From NCBI GenBank assembly GCA_022760475.1, contig JALEFZ010000021.1, positions 62,001-126,000 on the forward strand: a DNA stretch of 64,000 nt, given 5' to 3'. The DNA is from Bacteroidia bacterium. GTDB lineage: Bacteria; Bacteroidota; Bacteroidia; J057. Both the position numbers and the translations under genes were made by a program. Of the stretch, positions 44,572 through 52,676 are shown one piece after another (position 1 is the stretch's first letter; every line of letters starts with the position of its first letter). The notes under the pieces are model-generated. The model worked only from the letters and a program-made list of their open reading frames with translations, did no database searches and had not been told where the DNA came from.

Positions 44572-44988
44572 ATGATAAGCAAGCAATCCATTCATCGTAT
44601 CCTTATCAAATGGTCGGTAGAGGAAGAGGTCATCATTTCCATGATGCTCAGCAAAGGTGGTTCATTGAATCGCATTGGTAATGGCGAGAAAAGTGGAGGA
44701 AAAATGGCCATGGGGCGCACCGAAGAACCCCTTTTCGAATCTCTCCTAGAGGCCATGCCTGAAGACTGGTTAAAAAATACCGGGAGGTACACCTTGCCTG
44801 ATCCCAAAGGTAAGATGGCCCAGTTAACCCTGGTTCTGGAAACTGAAGATGAACAGGAAACCGGATTCGAATTTACCTATGGCATCCAGTCTGGTGGACC
44901 GCCTGAGGACTTCGTCGAGTATGTAGAGTACGCCATCGAACTCACCGATGAGTGGTACGAAAACATGACCCGAAAGGGGAAGAAGTGA
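44572..44988 (+). CDS. Conserved-looking small cytoplasmic protein, unknown function
   Basis: The ATG at 44572 gives 138 residues (MISKQSIHRILIKWSVEEEV); another ATG at 44551 adds seven residues. Soluble, charged, with a glycine-rich stretch (NRIGNGEKSGGKMAMGRTEE) and an acidic C-terminal half (GPPEDFVEYVEYAIELTDEW). Compact mixed alpha/beta appearance. No homologous family recognised. It ends 18 bases before the convergent STAND NTPase gene; no terminator is visible between them. It could be host chromosomal rather than part of the conflict locus. Confidence 0.55.
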   Translation: MISKQSIHRILIKWSVEEEVIISMMLSKGGSLNRIGNGEKSGGKMAMGRTEEPLFESLLEAMPEDWLKNTGRYTLPDPKGKMAQLTLVLETEDEQETGFEFTYGIQSGGPPEDFVEYVEYAIELTDEWYENMTRKGKK

Positions 44989-45006
44989 TAGTCATATCGA
45001 TTGAAT

Positions 45007-47472
45007 CTACCTTATCGTAATCGTGTACACTGATTTACGAATCCTGACAAGGTATTTGGGATCGGGTTTCTTTACCTTTCGGTAGACTGACCTGATTTCG
45101 ATCTTGATTTCGACGGGTGAGTAGGCGGTTCTTTTTGCCCTGACCGCCCTCGTAATTCGTTCGATTTCATCAGTTATGTCTAGCCCATATCCCTGATTGG
45201 CATATTTACGATAGGTCCATTTCCATGGGATGCCGTTCAAATGATAGGGATTGTAAAAATATATGCTTTCGATGGAGTAATCAGCCTCGTTTTGATTGAT
45301 GGGTTTGGGAACTGAGTTGACTGCGTTTTGAAAATCTTTGTCTACACCCAGCTTGATAAAGTACTTGTATCCAAGTTTATATTTTTCATCATATACCTTA
45401 TCCATATTCGGCCCTCGATAAACCTGGACCTTAGCAGGCGCAATGGGATCAGGCGCTTTGATGGAATAGAAACTTTTTGTAAAGATATCAAGTGTGTTAG
45501 AACTTCTATCAGAATAGACCAGGTCTTTGGTGAAGAATTCATTTTTGAAAGGCTTGGCATAAATGCCATTCCCAATTTCCTTGAATTCTACCACATCCTT
45601 ATAGCTATTCAGGTCATTCAACTGAAAATCATATCCACCAACAAAATTCACAGGATTATAGATGTCCTTGTAAATGGTCTGTGGGAAAATGATGTCAAAT
45701 TTTCCTTTTGGCTTGATGGGTGTATTGGGATTTTTAGGAACCAGCTTTCTTTTCTCATATTTAAGGGAATCGAGAATTTTATTCAGGGAGGCTATATCGG
45801 AGAGTAAACTTCTTTGTTTCAGGATGATGCTGTCCTTTTCGCGGCTGTGAGCTTCACTGATAAATAGCTGCTCCTTCAAAGAGTCAATTTTAGCTTCTAC
45901 AATGGTTGAATCCCTAAGACGAGCTTGCTCGGCCTGGGTCTGATTAAGTTGTTTGTTGATGTTGTTGTTGTCATCCTTAAGCTGAGTGTTCCATATAAAG
46001 AATGCCCCTGAGACGACCATAGCTATGATTAGTATAGGGACCAGGACTTTGAGAACTGTTTTTTGAAAACTAACTTTATACGAAGCGCTTTGCAGCTTTT
46101 GTTGGCTATAATCCAATTCGATTTTTTTGAGGCCTAGTTGCATCTTAAGGTCTTCTGTTGCCTTATCTGCAGCTTCTCTAGTCAAGATCCCATCATGTAA
46201 GCTCAGCAAGGGTTTGATCAGGGTATCATGACTCAATTCATATTGATCAATGTCTTTCCTCTGGTTATCAAGTTTCTTAATCAACTTGATCTTTTCCAGT
46301 TTTTTGAGCTGGTCTTTACTTATTTTTTGATCTGATTTTTTAGCTGTACCCTTTACCCTGGTGTAGATGGTTCTCTGGAATCCTTCTTCAGTTTCATATA
46401 GGAAGGAATGAACCAAACTCTTGACGGCTTGTTCTATTTCAGCCTTTTTCCCAAGATTCTTTAGCTGGTTTTTTAGGTGATTGCCAAAAATCTGCTCAAA
46501 TCCTCCTTTTAGAAAATCTTCTTTTTCAATTTTTGCCAGCTTTTGGTCTATGACCCTGTTTTCAATTTCCTGGCAAACAATCTGTAATTGAGTAGGCTCA
46601 ATGAATCCATCTTTGTCCTTATCGAGATTTTCCAGAATCTCTTTCAGGGCATCTTTGCTATAACTAAAGCGCTGGCTAATAAAGCCCAACTCATCGCTTT
46701 CAGCAGGTACGCAGATGGCCTCAATGGCCTCCTCCCGATTCAATGGTTTGATTTCGTAGATGTTGTTTAGGAGATCCGGTACCAGGTGACAAATTTTATG
46801 TAGGAGGTTGAGTCTATCCGATCTGATTGAAATAAGGATATGAAGATCAAGCTCGGATTCGAGTTTTACTCGCTCATTCAGGTCCCCATATAAGGCCTCA
46901 AAATCATCTGAAAGATGAGTCGCCAGCTCGTAGTTTCTTTTTACCGAATCGGGAATACAGCCATCGTAGAGTTCTCCCAATTGGAAAGCGAATTCTTCAA
47001 TAAGTTCATAGGGATAGGATAAGAGTTCTTCAAACTGATCAAAAATGATCAGGTAATTTTCTCCCTTGACCATTTCCAATTTTTTCAGGCTTTGCCAAAT
47101 ACTTGGATTGGGGCCCAGGTCTGGAATATCGGGTATGTTTTGAGAAGAATCGCCGATTTGGGCCTCGACGATTTCGTGGAAAATCTCCAGTGGAGTCCGT
47201 GGATTCTCATGACTGAAACTCGTAAGGCGAATTTTGATTGGAGTAAGGCCATTGGATATTTCCTCACTGCGATTGCTTCCCTTTAGTTCGGGTATGATAC
47301 CTGCTTCAATCAAAGAGGTTTTTCCCATCCCTGACTTACCATGTAATACCAGCAATTTATAATACTGCAGGTTGTTGAGAACTATGTTTAAGGCTTCCCC
47401 TCTACCATGAAAAACCTCTTTGTCTTCGAATGAAAATGGCTTAATGCCAGGGTATCTATACTTTTGTTTCAT
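45007..47472 (-). CDS. nSTAND1-type NTPase with transmembrane helix and GldM-C-like C-terminal region
   Basis: 821 residues. The STAND core has Walker A GKSGMGKTS (45-53), Walker B LIIFDQFEELL (141-151), an Arg-Asp element ILISIRSDRLN (212-222), the nSTAND1 hallmark IKPLNREEAIEAICVPA (241-257) and a winged-helix with YELSHDTLIKPL (411-422). A transmembrane helix follows (about 471-494), then a coiled coil (about 500-575). Residues 590-821 resemble GldM C-terminal domains: YKDIYNPVNF, EIGNGIYAKPF, YSIKAPDPIAPAKVQVYRG, then a final beta domain ending YTITIR. There are no WD40 or TPR sensors as in most STANDs. The start overlaps the SIR2-like gene by 17 bases. Predicted topology: NTPase cytoplasmic, C-terminus periplasmic. 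A threat- or envelope-sensing switch is inferred. Confidence 0.8.
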   Translation of the reverse strand: MKQKYRYPGIKPFSFEDKEVFHGRGEALNIVLNNLQYYKLLVLHGKSGMGKTSLIEAGIIPELKGSNRSEEISNGLTPIKIRLTSFSHENPRTPLEIFHEIVEAQIGDSSQNIPDIPDLGPNPSIWQSLKKLEMVKGENYLIIFDQFEELLSYPYELIEEFAFQLGELYDGCIPDSVKRNYELATHLSDDFEALYGDLNERVKLESELDLHILISIRSDRLNLLHKICHLVPDLLNNIYEIKPLNREEAIEAICVPAESDELGFISQRFSYSKDALKEILENLDKDKDGFIEPTQLQIVCQEIENRVIDQKLAKIEKEDFLKGGFEQIFGNHLKNQLKNLGKKAEIEQAVKSLVHSFLYETEEGFQRTIYTRVKGTAKKSDQKISKDQLKKLEKIKLIKKLDNQRKDIDQYELSHDTLIKPLLSLHDGILTREAADKATEDLKMQLGLKKIELDYSQQKLQSASYKVSFQKTVLKVLVPILIIAMVVSGAFFIWNTQLKDDNNNINKQLNQTQAEQARLRDSTIVEAKIDSLKEQLFISEAHSREKDSIILKQRSLLSDIASLNKILDSLKYEKRKLVPKNPNTPIKPKGKFDIIFPQTIYKDIYNPVNFVGGYDFQLNDLNSYKDVVEFKEIGNGIYAKPFKNEFFTKDLVYSDRSSNTLDIFTKSFYSIKAPDPIAPAKVQVYRGPNMDKVYDEKYKLGYKYFIKLGVDKDFQNAVNSVPKPINQNEADYSIESIYFYNPYHLNGIPWKWTYRKYANQGYGLDITDEIERITRAVRAKRTAYSPVEIKIEIRSVYRKVKKPDPKYLVRIRKSVYTITIR

Positions 47473-48652
47473 GGTATTCTTCTAGGTCTTGCATGAGTTC
47501 CAGGATGTCAAGTGAAAGTTTATTTCTTCTGATGATCAGGTCTTCATGAGAAACGACTCTGGTTTTTTTATCTCTTTCAATGGAATGCCAATCTAACAGA
47601 TAAAGGTTGGTACGATTGAGAAAGCCCTTTTTGGTATCCTTCTCAGGAATTCCTTTGGAGACATTCAAAATCTCATTCAAGACCTCCTTGCCATGGTTTT
47701 TTTCTACCAATAAAGTAGTTAAGTCTTCAATTTTATCCTGGAATTTTTCTCTGGAAATAGGGAATGTATGATTGGGCAATGAAGGCGTTTTCTTTTCTTT
47801 TACTTCCCTGAGGTGTGGGCCAAGACCGCTACAGATCTTTTCTACTGTCTCTACAATGTCATGCTCAAGAACCAAGAGCTGCATGGAATCCTGTTCAAGA
47901 ACTTCGACTGAGGGAACTTCTTCGTCATACTTTGGGTGAAAGACAAAGGAGGGATCTTCTTGTTCGTGAGGCTTGAGTAGCCAAAACAGTGCGCGCCAAT
48001 ACCATCCATTCAGGTCAAAACCAAGGAATAGGTAGCGGTAATTTTTATTGGATCTCAAGATTTGCTGAAGGGGCTCAGGAAATCGTTTGAAGGTTTTTGA
48101 TTGGTCAAAAAGGAGGTTAAACAGCTTTTTATAGTTATATGCCATAGAGTTTTGCCTCAGGTAATTTCCTCCAAGGTTATAGATCAATGGCTTGTCTTTG
48201 GAGATTTTGTCCAGCTCAGCGCTACCGTCTAGTTCGTTGTCTCTTTGGTAGTAATCGCTCTGGTAGGGAATGTTTAACTTTTCGAAGGCATGGTTTAGCA
48301 GCAGGTCGGGCGAAGTGTTGATATAAAGTTTTGCAGGGATCTTTGCAAGCATTTCAAATACCGGAGAGACTTTATTGTGATACTTTGCATATAGGGTATG
48401 CAGCTCATCGGGAGGACTGATCATGTTGACCTCGCGATACTTCTCTAGCGCAAAGTATTTCTCATCAATGAAGGTCTCATTCAAGTTTTTGAAATTGTAA
48501 CCTTTGATATCTTTCCTCAGATGGTCAAGGATATGGCGGAATAGGGGAACGTTATTTGGATCCACTATGGCGTGTGGCCCAAGGACAATGATGCACCTTC
48601 CAGATTGGATGGATTGAATAATAGCCTTGAACTCCTTTGAACTGGTATCCAT
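47456..48652 (-). CDS. Divergent SIR2-like protein with C-terminal effector-associated-like helical domain
   Basis: 398 residues, no signal peptide. The SIR2-type Rossmann elements are strand CIIVLGPHA (20-28, at the position of the usual GAGxS loop), LYINTSPDLLL (109-119, in place of TTNxDxLLE), PLIYNLGGNY (155-164, at the position of the His-Gly motif) and YLFLGFDLNGWYWRALFWLL (207-226, the late GFSxxDP-type strand). The C-terminal 95 residues (about 300-395) form helices with a basic RNKLSLDILELMQDL end, resembling effector-associated adaptor domains of bacterial conflict systems (EAD11-like; from memory). The partner STAND gene overlaps by 17 bases. Likely an NAD-directed or NAD-sensing component; deacetylase activity is unlikely. 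Confidence 0.75.
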   Translation of the reverse strand: MDTSSKEFKAIIQSIQSGRCIIVLGPHAIVDPNNVPLFRHILDHLRKDIKGYNFKNLNETFIDEKYFALEKYREVNMISPPDELHTLYAKYHNKVSPVFEMLAKIPAKLYINTSPDLLLNHAFEKLNIPYQSDYYQRDNELDGSAELDKISKDKPLIYNLGGNYLRQNSMAYNYKKLFNLLFDQSKTFKRFPEPLQQILRSNKNYRYLFLGFDLNGWYWRALFWLLKPHEQEDPSFVFHPKYDEEVPSVEVLEQDSMQLLVLEHDIVETVEKICSGLGPHLREVKEKKTPSLPNHTFPISREKFQDKIEDLTTLLVEKNHGKEVLNEILNVSKGIPEKDTKKGFLNRTNLYLLDWHSIERDKKTRVVSHEDLIIRRNKLSLDILELMQDLEEYHETKV

Positions 48653-48721
48653 TATAGAAAATATATATATACGTATTCAATATCCTAAAACTAAAATTTT
48701 ATTCCAAAGTTCATAATATAC

Positions 48722-48733
48722 AACTATATAGTT
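48722..48733. promoter_or_regulatory. Palindrome in the divergent promoter region of the SIR2/STAND operon
   Basis: AACTATATAGTT is a perfect 12-base palindrome midway in a very AT-rich 126-base spacer between the SIR2-like gene and ispC. It could be an operator; low information content means it could also be chance. Confidence 0.3.
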
Positions 48734-48778
48734 CATGAATTCGGTATTCTTTTTTATATATATTCACCCAAAAATTTC

Positions 48779-49939
48779 ATGTCAAGACCCAAACGCCTCG
48801 CCATTCTTGGATCCACAGGTTCTATTGGTACACAGGCCCTGGATGTAGTATCCGCACAAAAAGATCTGTTTGAAGTCAGCGTACTCACAGCAGGAAACAA
48901 CGCAGATCTTTTGATCGAACAAGCCCTTGAGTTTCGACCCCAACGGGCTGTAATTGCCAATCCCGAGAAGTATCAACAAGTGAAAGAAGCGCTTCAGCCC
49001 AAGGGCATCGAAGTAGCATGTGGGGCTAAAGCCCTGGCAGAGACAATCAGTCATGAAGACATTGACATAGTGCTTACAGCCTTGGTAGGGTTTGCAGGTT
49101 TGCTTCCGACGGTGGAGGCCATCAAGGCTGGCAAGACCATCGCTCTCGCAAATAAGGAGACCCTGGTAGTTGCCGGAGAACTGATCATGGATCTGGCTCA
49201 AAAACACGGAGTTGCCATCATCCCAGTGGATAGCGAACATTCTGCATTGTTTCAATCTCATGTTGGGGAGGATAGGAATCCCATCGAGAAGATTTATCTA
49301 ACGGCTTCAGGTGGGCCTTTTAGGGGCTTTTCGCTTGAACAATTGCAGCAGGTGAAGCCTTCACAGGCATTGAAACATCCCAATTGGGACATGGGTGCTA
49401 AAATCACCATCGATTCAGCTTCTATGATGAACAAGGGACTGGAGGTAATTGAAGCCAAATGGTTGTTTGATCTGAGAGATGACCAAATTGATGTGATTGT
49501 GCATCCCCAATCCATTATCCATTCGATTGTGCAGTATGAGGATGGTTCCATGAAGGCGCAAATGGGCCTGCCGGATATGAAATTGCCTATTCAATATGCC
49601 CTTGGATATCCCCAGCGTTTGAAAAATGACTTTCCAAGGTTTGATTTCCTGGATTATCCTCAGCTTACCTTTGAACGTTGCGATTCCAAGGTATTCAAGA
49701 ACCTGGCATTGGCCTACAGAGCTATGGAGCGAGGGGGAAATGCTGCCTGTATTCTAAATGCTGCAAATGAAATCACCAACCGGGCATTCCTTGAGAGTAA
49801 AATCAGTTTTCCCGAGATAGGTGATATCAATGAGGAAGCCATGGAATGTGTCCCTTTCAGGAAAGAAAATAACATTGAAGATTTAGTCGAAACCGATAGG
49901 CAAACGCGAGAATGGGCCCGACAAAAGATTAGCCAATAA
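48779..49939 (+). CDS. dxr: 1-deoxy-D-xylulose 5-phosphate reductoisomerase
   Basis: 386 residues, standard length. NADPH-binding GSTGSIGTQALDVV (11-24); ANKETLVVAGEL; the metal/substrate motif VDSEHSALFQ (about 148-157); ASGGPFRG; IHPNWDMG-type element KHPNWDMGAKITIDSASMMNKG; HPQSIIHSIVQY. It converts DXP to MEP with NADPH and a divalent metal, the committed step of the MEP isoprenoid pathway (also called IspC). The ATG follows the AT-rich spacer. A short-chain dehydrogenase gene follows 54 bases after the stop on the same strand. A housekeeping gene beside a conflict operon marks the latter's boundary. Confidence 0.96.
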   Translation: MSRPKRLAILGSTGSIGTQALDVVSAQKDLFEVSVLTAGNNADLLIEQALEFRPQRAVIANPEKYQQVKEALQPKGIEVACGAKALAETISHEDIDIVLTALVGFAGLLPTVEAIKAGKTIALANKETLVVAGELIMDLAQKHGVAIIPVDSEHSALFQSHVGEDRNPIEKIYLTASGGPFRGFSLEQLQQVKPSQALKHPNWDMGAKITIDSASMMNKGLEVIEAKWLFDLRDDQIDVIVHPQSIIHSIVQYEDGSMKAQMGLPDMKLPIQYALGYPQRLKNDFPRFDFLDYPQLTFERCDSKVFKNLALAYRAMERGGNAACILNAANEITNRAFLESKISFPEIGDINEEAMECVPFRKENNIEDLVETDRQTREWARQKISQ

Positions 49940-49993
49940 GTAATGATTTTTAAGCCAACACTCAACAAAAACAACAAACTGAATAAAAGACTT

Positions 49994-50707
49994 ATGACAA
50001 TTAAGGATAAGGTAGTTTTAATCACAGGAGCGAGTAGTGGAATCGGGGCAGCAACTGCCAAAATGCTGGCTGGGCAAGGAGCCAAGGTCATGCTTTTGGC
50101 CAGGAGGGAAGAAAAACTTCATGACTTAGTCAGTGATATTGGTGATTCTGCTGAGTTTGCTAAGGTAGACGTTACGGATTATGATTCGGTAAATGCGGCT
50201 GTACAAAAGACCATTGATACCTTCGGGAAGCTGGATGTAATCATCAATAATGCAGGTCTGGGTTACCTTGGACCGATGGAGGAAGCAGCTGTCAGGGAAT
50301 GGAAAACCATGGTAGATGTGAATGTTACAGGTGTTCTCAATACCATCCATGCCTCATTGCCACACCTGCTTGAGAGCCAGGGGCATATCATTAACATAGA
50401 CTCTGTTGCCGGACATAATTATTTTCCTAATGCCGTGGTTTATTGTGCAACCAAGCATGCGGTAAAGGCCATTAGTTATGGAATCAGGGTAGAATTCAGG
50501 AGCCGTGTCAAGGTAACGAATATTTCACCTGGTGCAGTGGAGACGGAATTCATTGATAATTTTACCCATCAGGCCACCAAAGAAGCCATGACCAAGAATT
50601 TTGAGGATGTGCTGAAGGCAGATGATATCGCTGAAGCGATTTTGGAAGTTCTTGCCAAGCCTTCCCATGTGGTCATTAATGAGGTTACCATTAGACCAAA
50701 TAAGTAA
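49994..50707 (+). CDS. Classical short-chain dehydrogenase (YdfG-like)
   Basis: The ATG at 49994 gives 237 residues (MTIKDKVVLITGASSGIG); an ORF start 51 bases upstream has no Rossmann continuation. Cofactor motif TGASSGIG, then LARREEKL giving basic residues that favour NADP(H); NNAG; Ser in NIDSVAGHNYF and Tyr-x3-Lys in YCATKHAVK; SPGAVETEF. The class matches YdfG / serine 3-dehydrogenase-like reductases that act on small hydroxy acids such as 3-hydroxypropionate or malonic semialdehyde in known members. Substrate here unknown. Follows dxr, probably in the same transcript; a hairpin 90 bases downstream may end it. Confidence 0.9.
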   Translation: MTIKDKVVLITGASSGIGAATAKMLAGQGAKVMLLARREEKLHDLVSDIGDSAEFAKVDVTDYDSVNAAVQKTIDTFGKLDVIINNAGLGYLGPMEEAAVREWKTMVDVNVTGVLNTIHASLPHLLESQGHIINIDSVAGHNYFPNAVVYCATKHAVKAISYGIRVEFRSRVKVTNISPGAVETEFIDNFTHQATKEAMTKNFEDVLKADDIAEAILEVLAKPSHVVINEVTIRPNK

Positions 50708-51383
50708 AAGGCTGTTTTAAGATTTACCCTGCTGGACTTCAGTTGTCCTTCAGGAAGTTGAGTTCGAAATCTTTTATAGCCTTGATATCAAGTATTTATC
50801 CCCAAACAACAGCCTTGTTTGGGGATATTATTAAGCTAAGAATAAGAAACTATCGTTTCATTAACCTTTTTGATACAGGAAATTAACTCCAAATCCATTT
50901 GTTGATGCTATATTTGAGCTAATGAAAAGGTAAGCTATTTTCTTGCCTAAACATTTCCATAATCTCCACCTATATTATCTGCAAGCAACCGTATTCTTTT
51001 TCCTCTCCAATAGGTTCTAATTCAAAAATGCAGGTAAGGAATTCTTACCTATTTTCTATTCATTAAATCAAACTAAATAGCTCCATGAATAAGATGATTC
51101 ATGGAATGGACATAGGTACAATGATGGTTATTGCCATTACCGTAAGCCTGTACCTGTATTTGACTACCTGTGCTTTCCCCACGATCGGGCAGCAATGGAG
51201 GAAAGGTATTTTCACACCAATTACCTCTGGTTCAAGCCAAGTGGTTTATTTGGACTTGGCTTGGATATAATAGGTAGCATCCTGACCCTCTTTAGAGTAG
51301 GGTTTTACATCCAGATTCCACATTCAACTGAAGGAAAAGAGTTGAGTTCAGATTTGATTAACGCCTGGTTTGCCATAAGTACC
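50708..51383. other. Long gene-poor region with possible small-ORF remnant
   Basis: About 676 bases between convergent genes with no convincing gene. Two overlapping frames (51085-51270 and 51195-51458) encode short hydrophobic peptides in different frames. They might be the remains of one small membrane protein broken by a frameshift, but neither has a family match. The terminator-like hairpin at 50797-50827 is listed separately. Confidence 0.4.
50797..50827 (+). terminator. Hairpin downstream of the SDR gene, probable terminator
   Basis: TATCCCCAAACAA (50797-50809) pairs perfectly with TTGTTTGGGGATA (50815-50827), loop CAGCC. Only TTATTA follows, so the T-tail is weak. It is 90 bases after the dehydrogenase stop. 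Confidence 0.6.
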
Positions 51384-52673
51384 CTATACTCGCCTGCGAT
51401 CGCTCTCCATGAAGCTATTGGCTACAAATGTGTAGATCAAAATACCCAGGAAGAATAGGTTGCCTGCCTGTGGAATAACGGTAAATCCTAAAATCCCCAC
51501 AATCCCTAGGCCAACAGCTACCCCAATGAGTATGCTGCGATTCCTGCTCCCTCTGGAAGCATTGAACAAACCACTAATAGGTAATGACATAAAGCCCAGG
51601 AAAACGGCCGGCATGATTAGCCATACGCTGTCTCCATCCAATTGGACGTTGCCATTGGAATCAAGGAAAATCTTGTTGCCAAGGATATAAAATGCACTGA
51701 TGAATCCCAGAAATCCTGTCAGGCAAATTCCCACAAGTGTAGAAGCCAGTTTTTCGTCTCCATCGAGTGCATGTTTTCCTCGTGGATGAAGCCTCAGGAA
51801 CAAATTGGATACGGGTTGGGCAATCCAGGAGGAAAAGGCGAAAATGATGTATGCGATGATCAGTGGAGTAAGAAAAGGTGCCAAATTTGGGTATGCACTA
51901 GCCAACCAAATCAAGCCCTGGTAAAGGAGATAAATCCCAATGATGAAAGCAAAACGGCCCCTGGCTTGCATCCTCCCCATCCATAAAAAATAGCTTAGGA
52001 TACCCTTGTAAAGTGGGTTTTTTGCTTTGATGGCTTCCTTAAGGCCTTGACGAGCACTTTCATTGGTAGGGTCAAGGCGTAGCGCTTCAGTAAAAGATTC
52101 TATCGCCTCATCCATTTTTCCACGCTGGATAGATACCCAACCCTTATTCGAATGGGAATAGGAGTTCTCAGGTTCCCTGTTCAAGGCGTAATCCATGGTT
52201 TGCGAAGCCTCTTCCTTTCTATTTAGCTTCAACAAGGCTTGTGCCCTAAGGTTTACCAGGGTGGTATTTTCCGGATTCCTGGCAAGGCCTTGCTCAGCCT
52301 GTTCAAGCGCACGGGTCCACTCCTCTTTTTTCATGGCAATCTGTGCCCGCATCATGAAAAATCTGTCCCAGAAGGGGTCAACCTGGAGGCCTTGCTCAGT
52401 TGTCTGCCATGCCTCATCAAGTTTCTGGTTGTAAAACTGCGCCATCGCCAGAGAGTAAAAGGCCATAGGCTCAGTCGGATTGGCAGCCAGGCCTGACCTG
52501 GCAATACTCAAGGCCTCATCCCTTTTGTCGTTTTGAATAAGCACCTGCGCCATCATACTCATAGCCATCCCATCGTTGGGGTTTTGGGAAAGCAGTTGGC
52601 GAAGCTCCTTTTCAGCATCAACATACCTACCTCTATCCAAAAAGAAAATTACACGTTCGAATCTTGGGTCCAT
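51384..52673 (-). CDS. TPR protein with C-terminal transmembrane domain
   Basis: 429 residues. The N-terminal 215 are six tetratricopeptide repeats (for example GDAEKELRQLL-type helices, LARNPENTTLVNLRAQALLK, SYSHSNKGWVSIQRGKMDEA). The C-terminal half has about six hydrophobic helices (about 235-255, 262-285, 310-335, 350-370, 385-405, 410-425), ending VANSFMESDRRRV. No signal peptide: the TPR part is cytoplasmic. Its start is 3 bases after the stop of the TPR-AAA+ gene, so the two are one operon. A membrane anchor presenting TPRs to the ATPase is a natural model. No catalytic site. Confidence 0.8.
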   Translation of the reverse strand: MDPRFERVIFFLDRGRYVDAEKELRQLLSQNPNDGMAMSMMAQVLIQNDKRDEALSIARSGLAANPTEPMAFYSLAMAQFYNQKLDEAWQTTEQGLQVDPFWDRFFMMRAQIAMKKEEWTRALEQAEQGLARNPENTTLVNLRAQALLKLNRKEEASQTMDYALNREPENSYSHSNKGWVSIQRGKMDEAIESFTEALRLDPTNESARQGLKEAIKAKNPLYKGILSYFLWMGRMQARGRFAFIIGIYLLYQGLIWLASAYPNLAPFLTPLIIAYIIFAFSSWIAQPVSNLFLRLHPRGKHALDGDEKLASTLVGICLTGFLGFISAFYILGNKIFLDSNGNVQLDGDSVWLIMPAVFLGFMSLPISGLFNASRGSRNRSILIGVAVGLGIVGILGFTVIPQAGNLFFLGILIYTFVANSFMESDRRRV

Positions 52674-52676
52674 GGA

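Noticed and set aside
47456-48652. Sirtuin-type protein deacetylase
   Set aside because: The catalytic His and substrate-channel motifs are missing and the gene is fused in operon with a STAND NTPase; a conflict-system role fits better.
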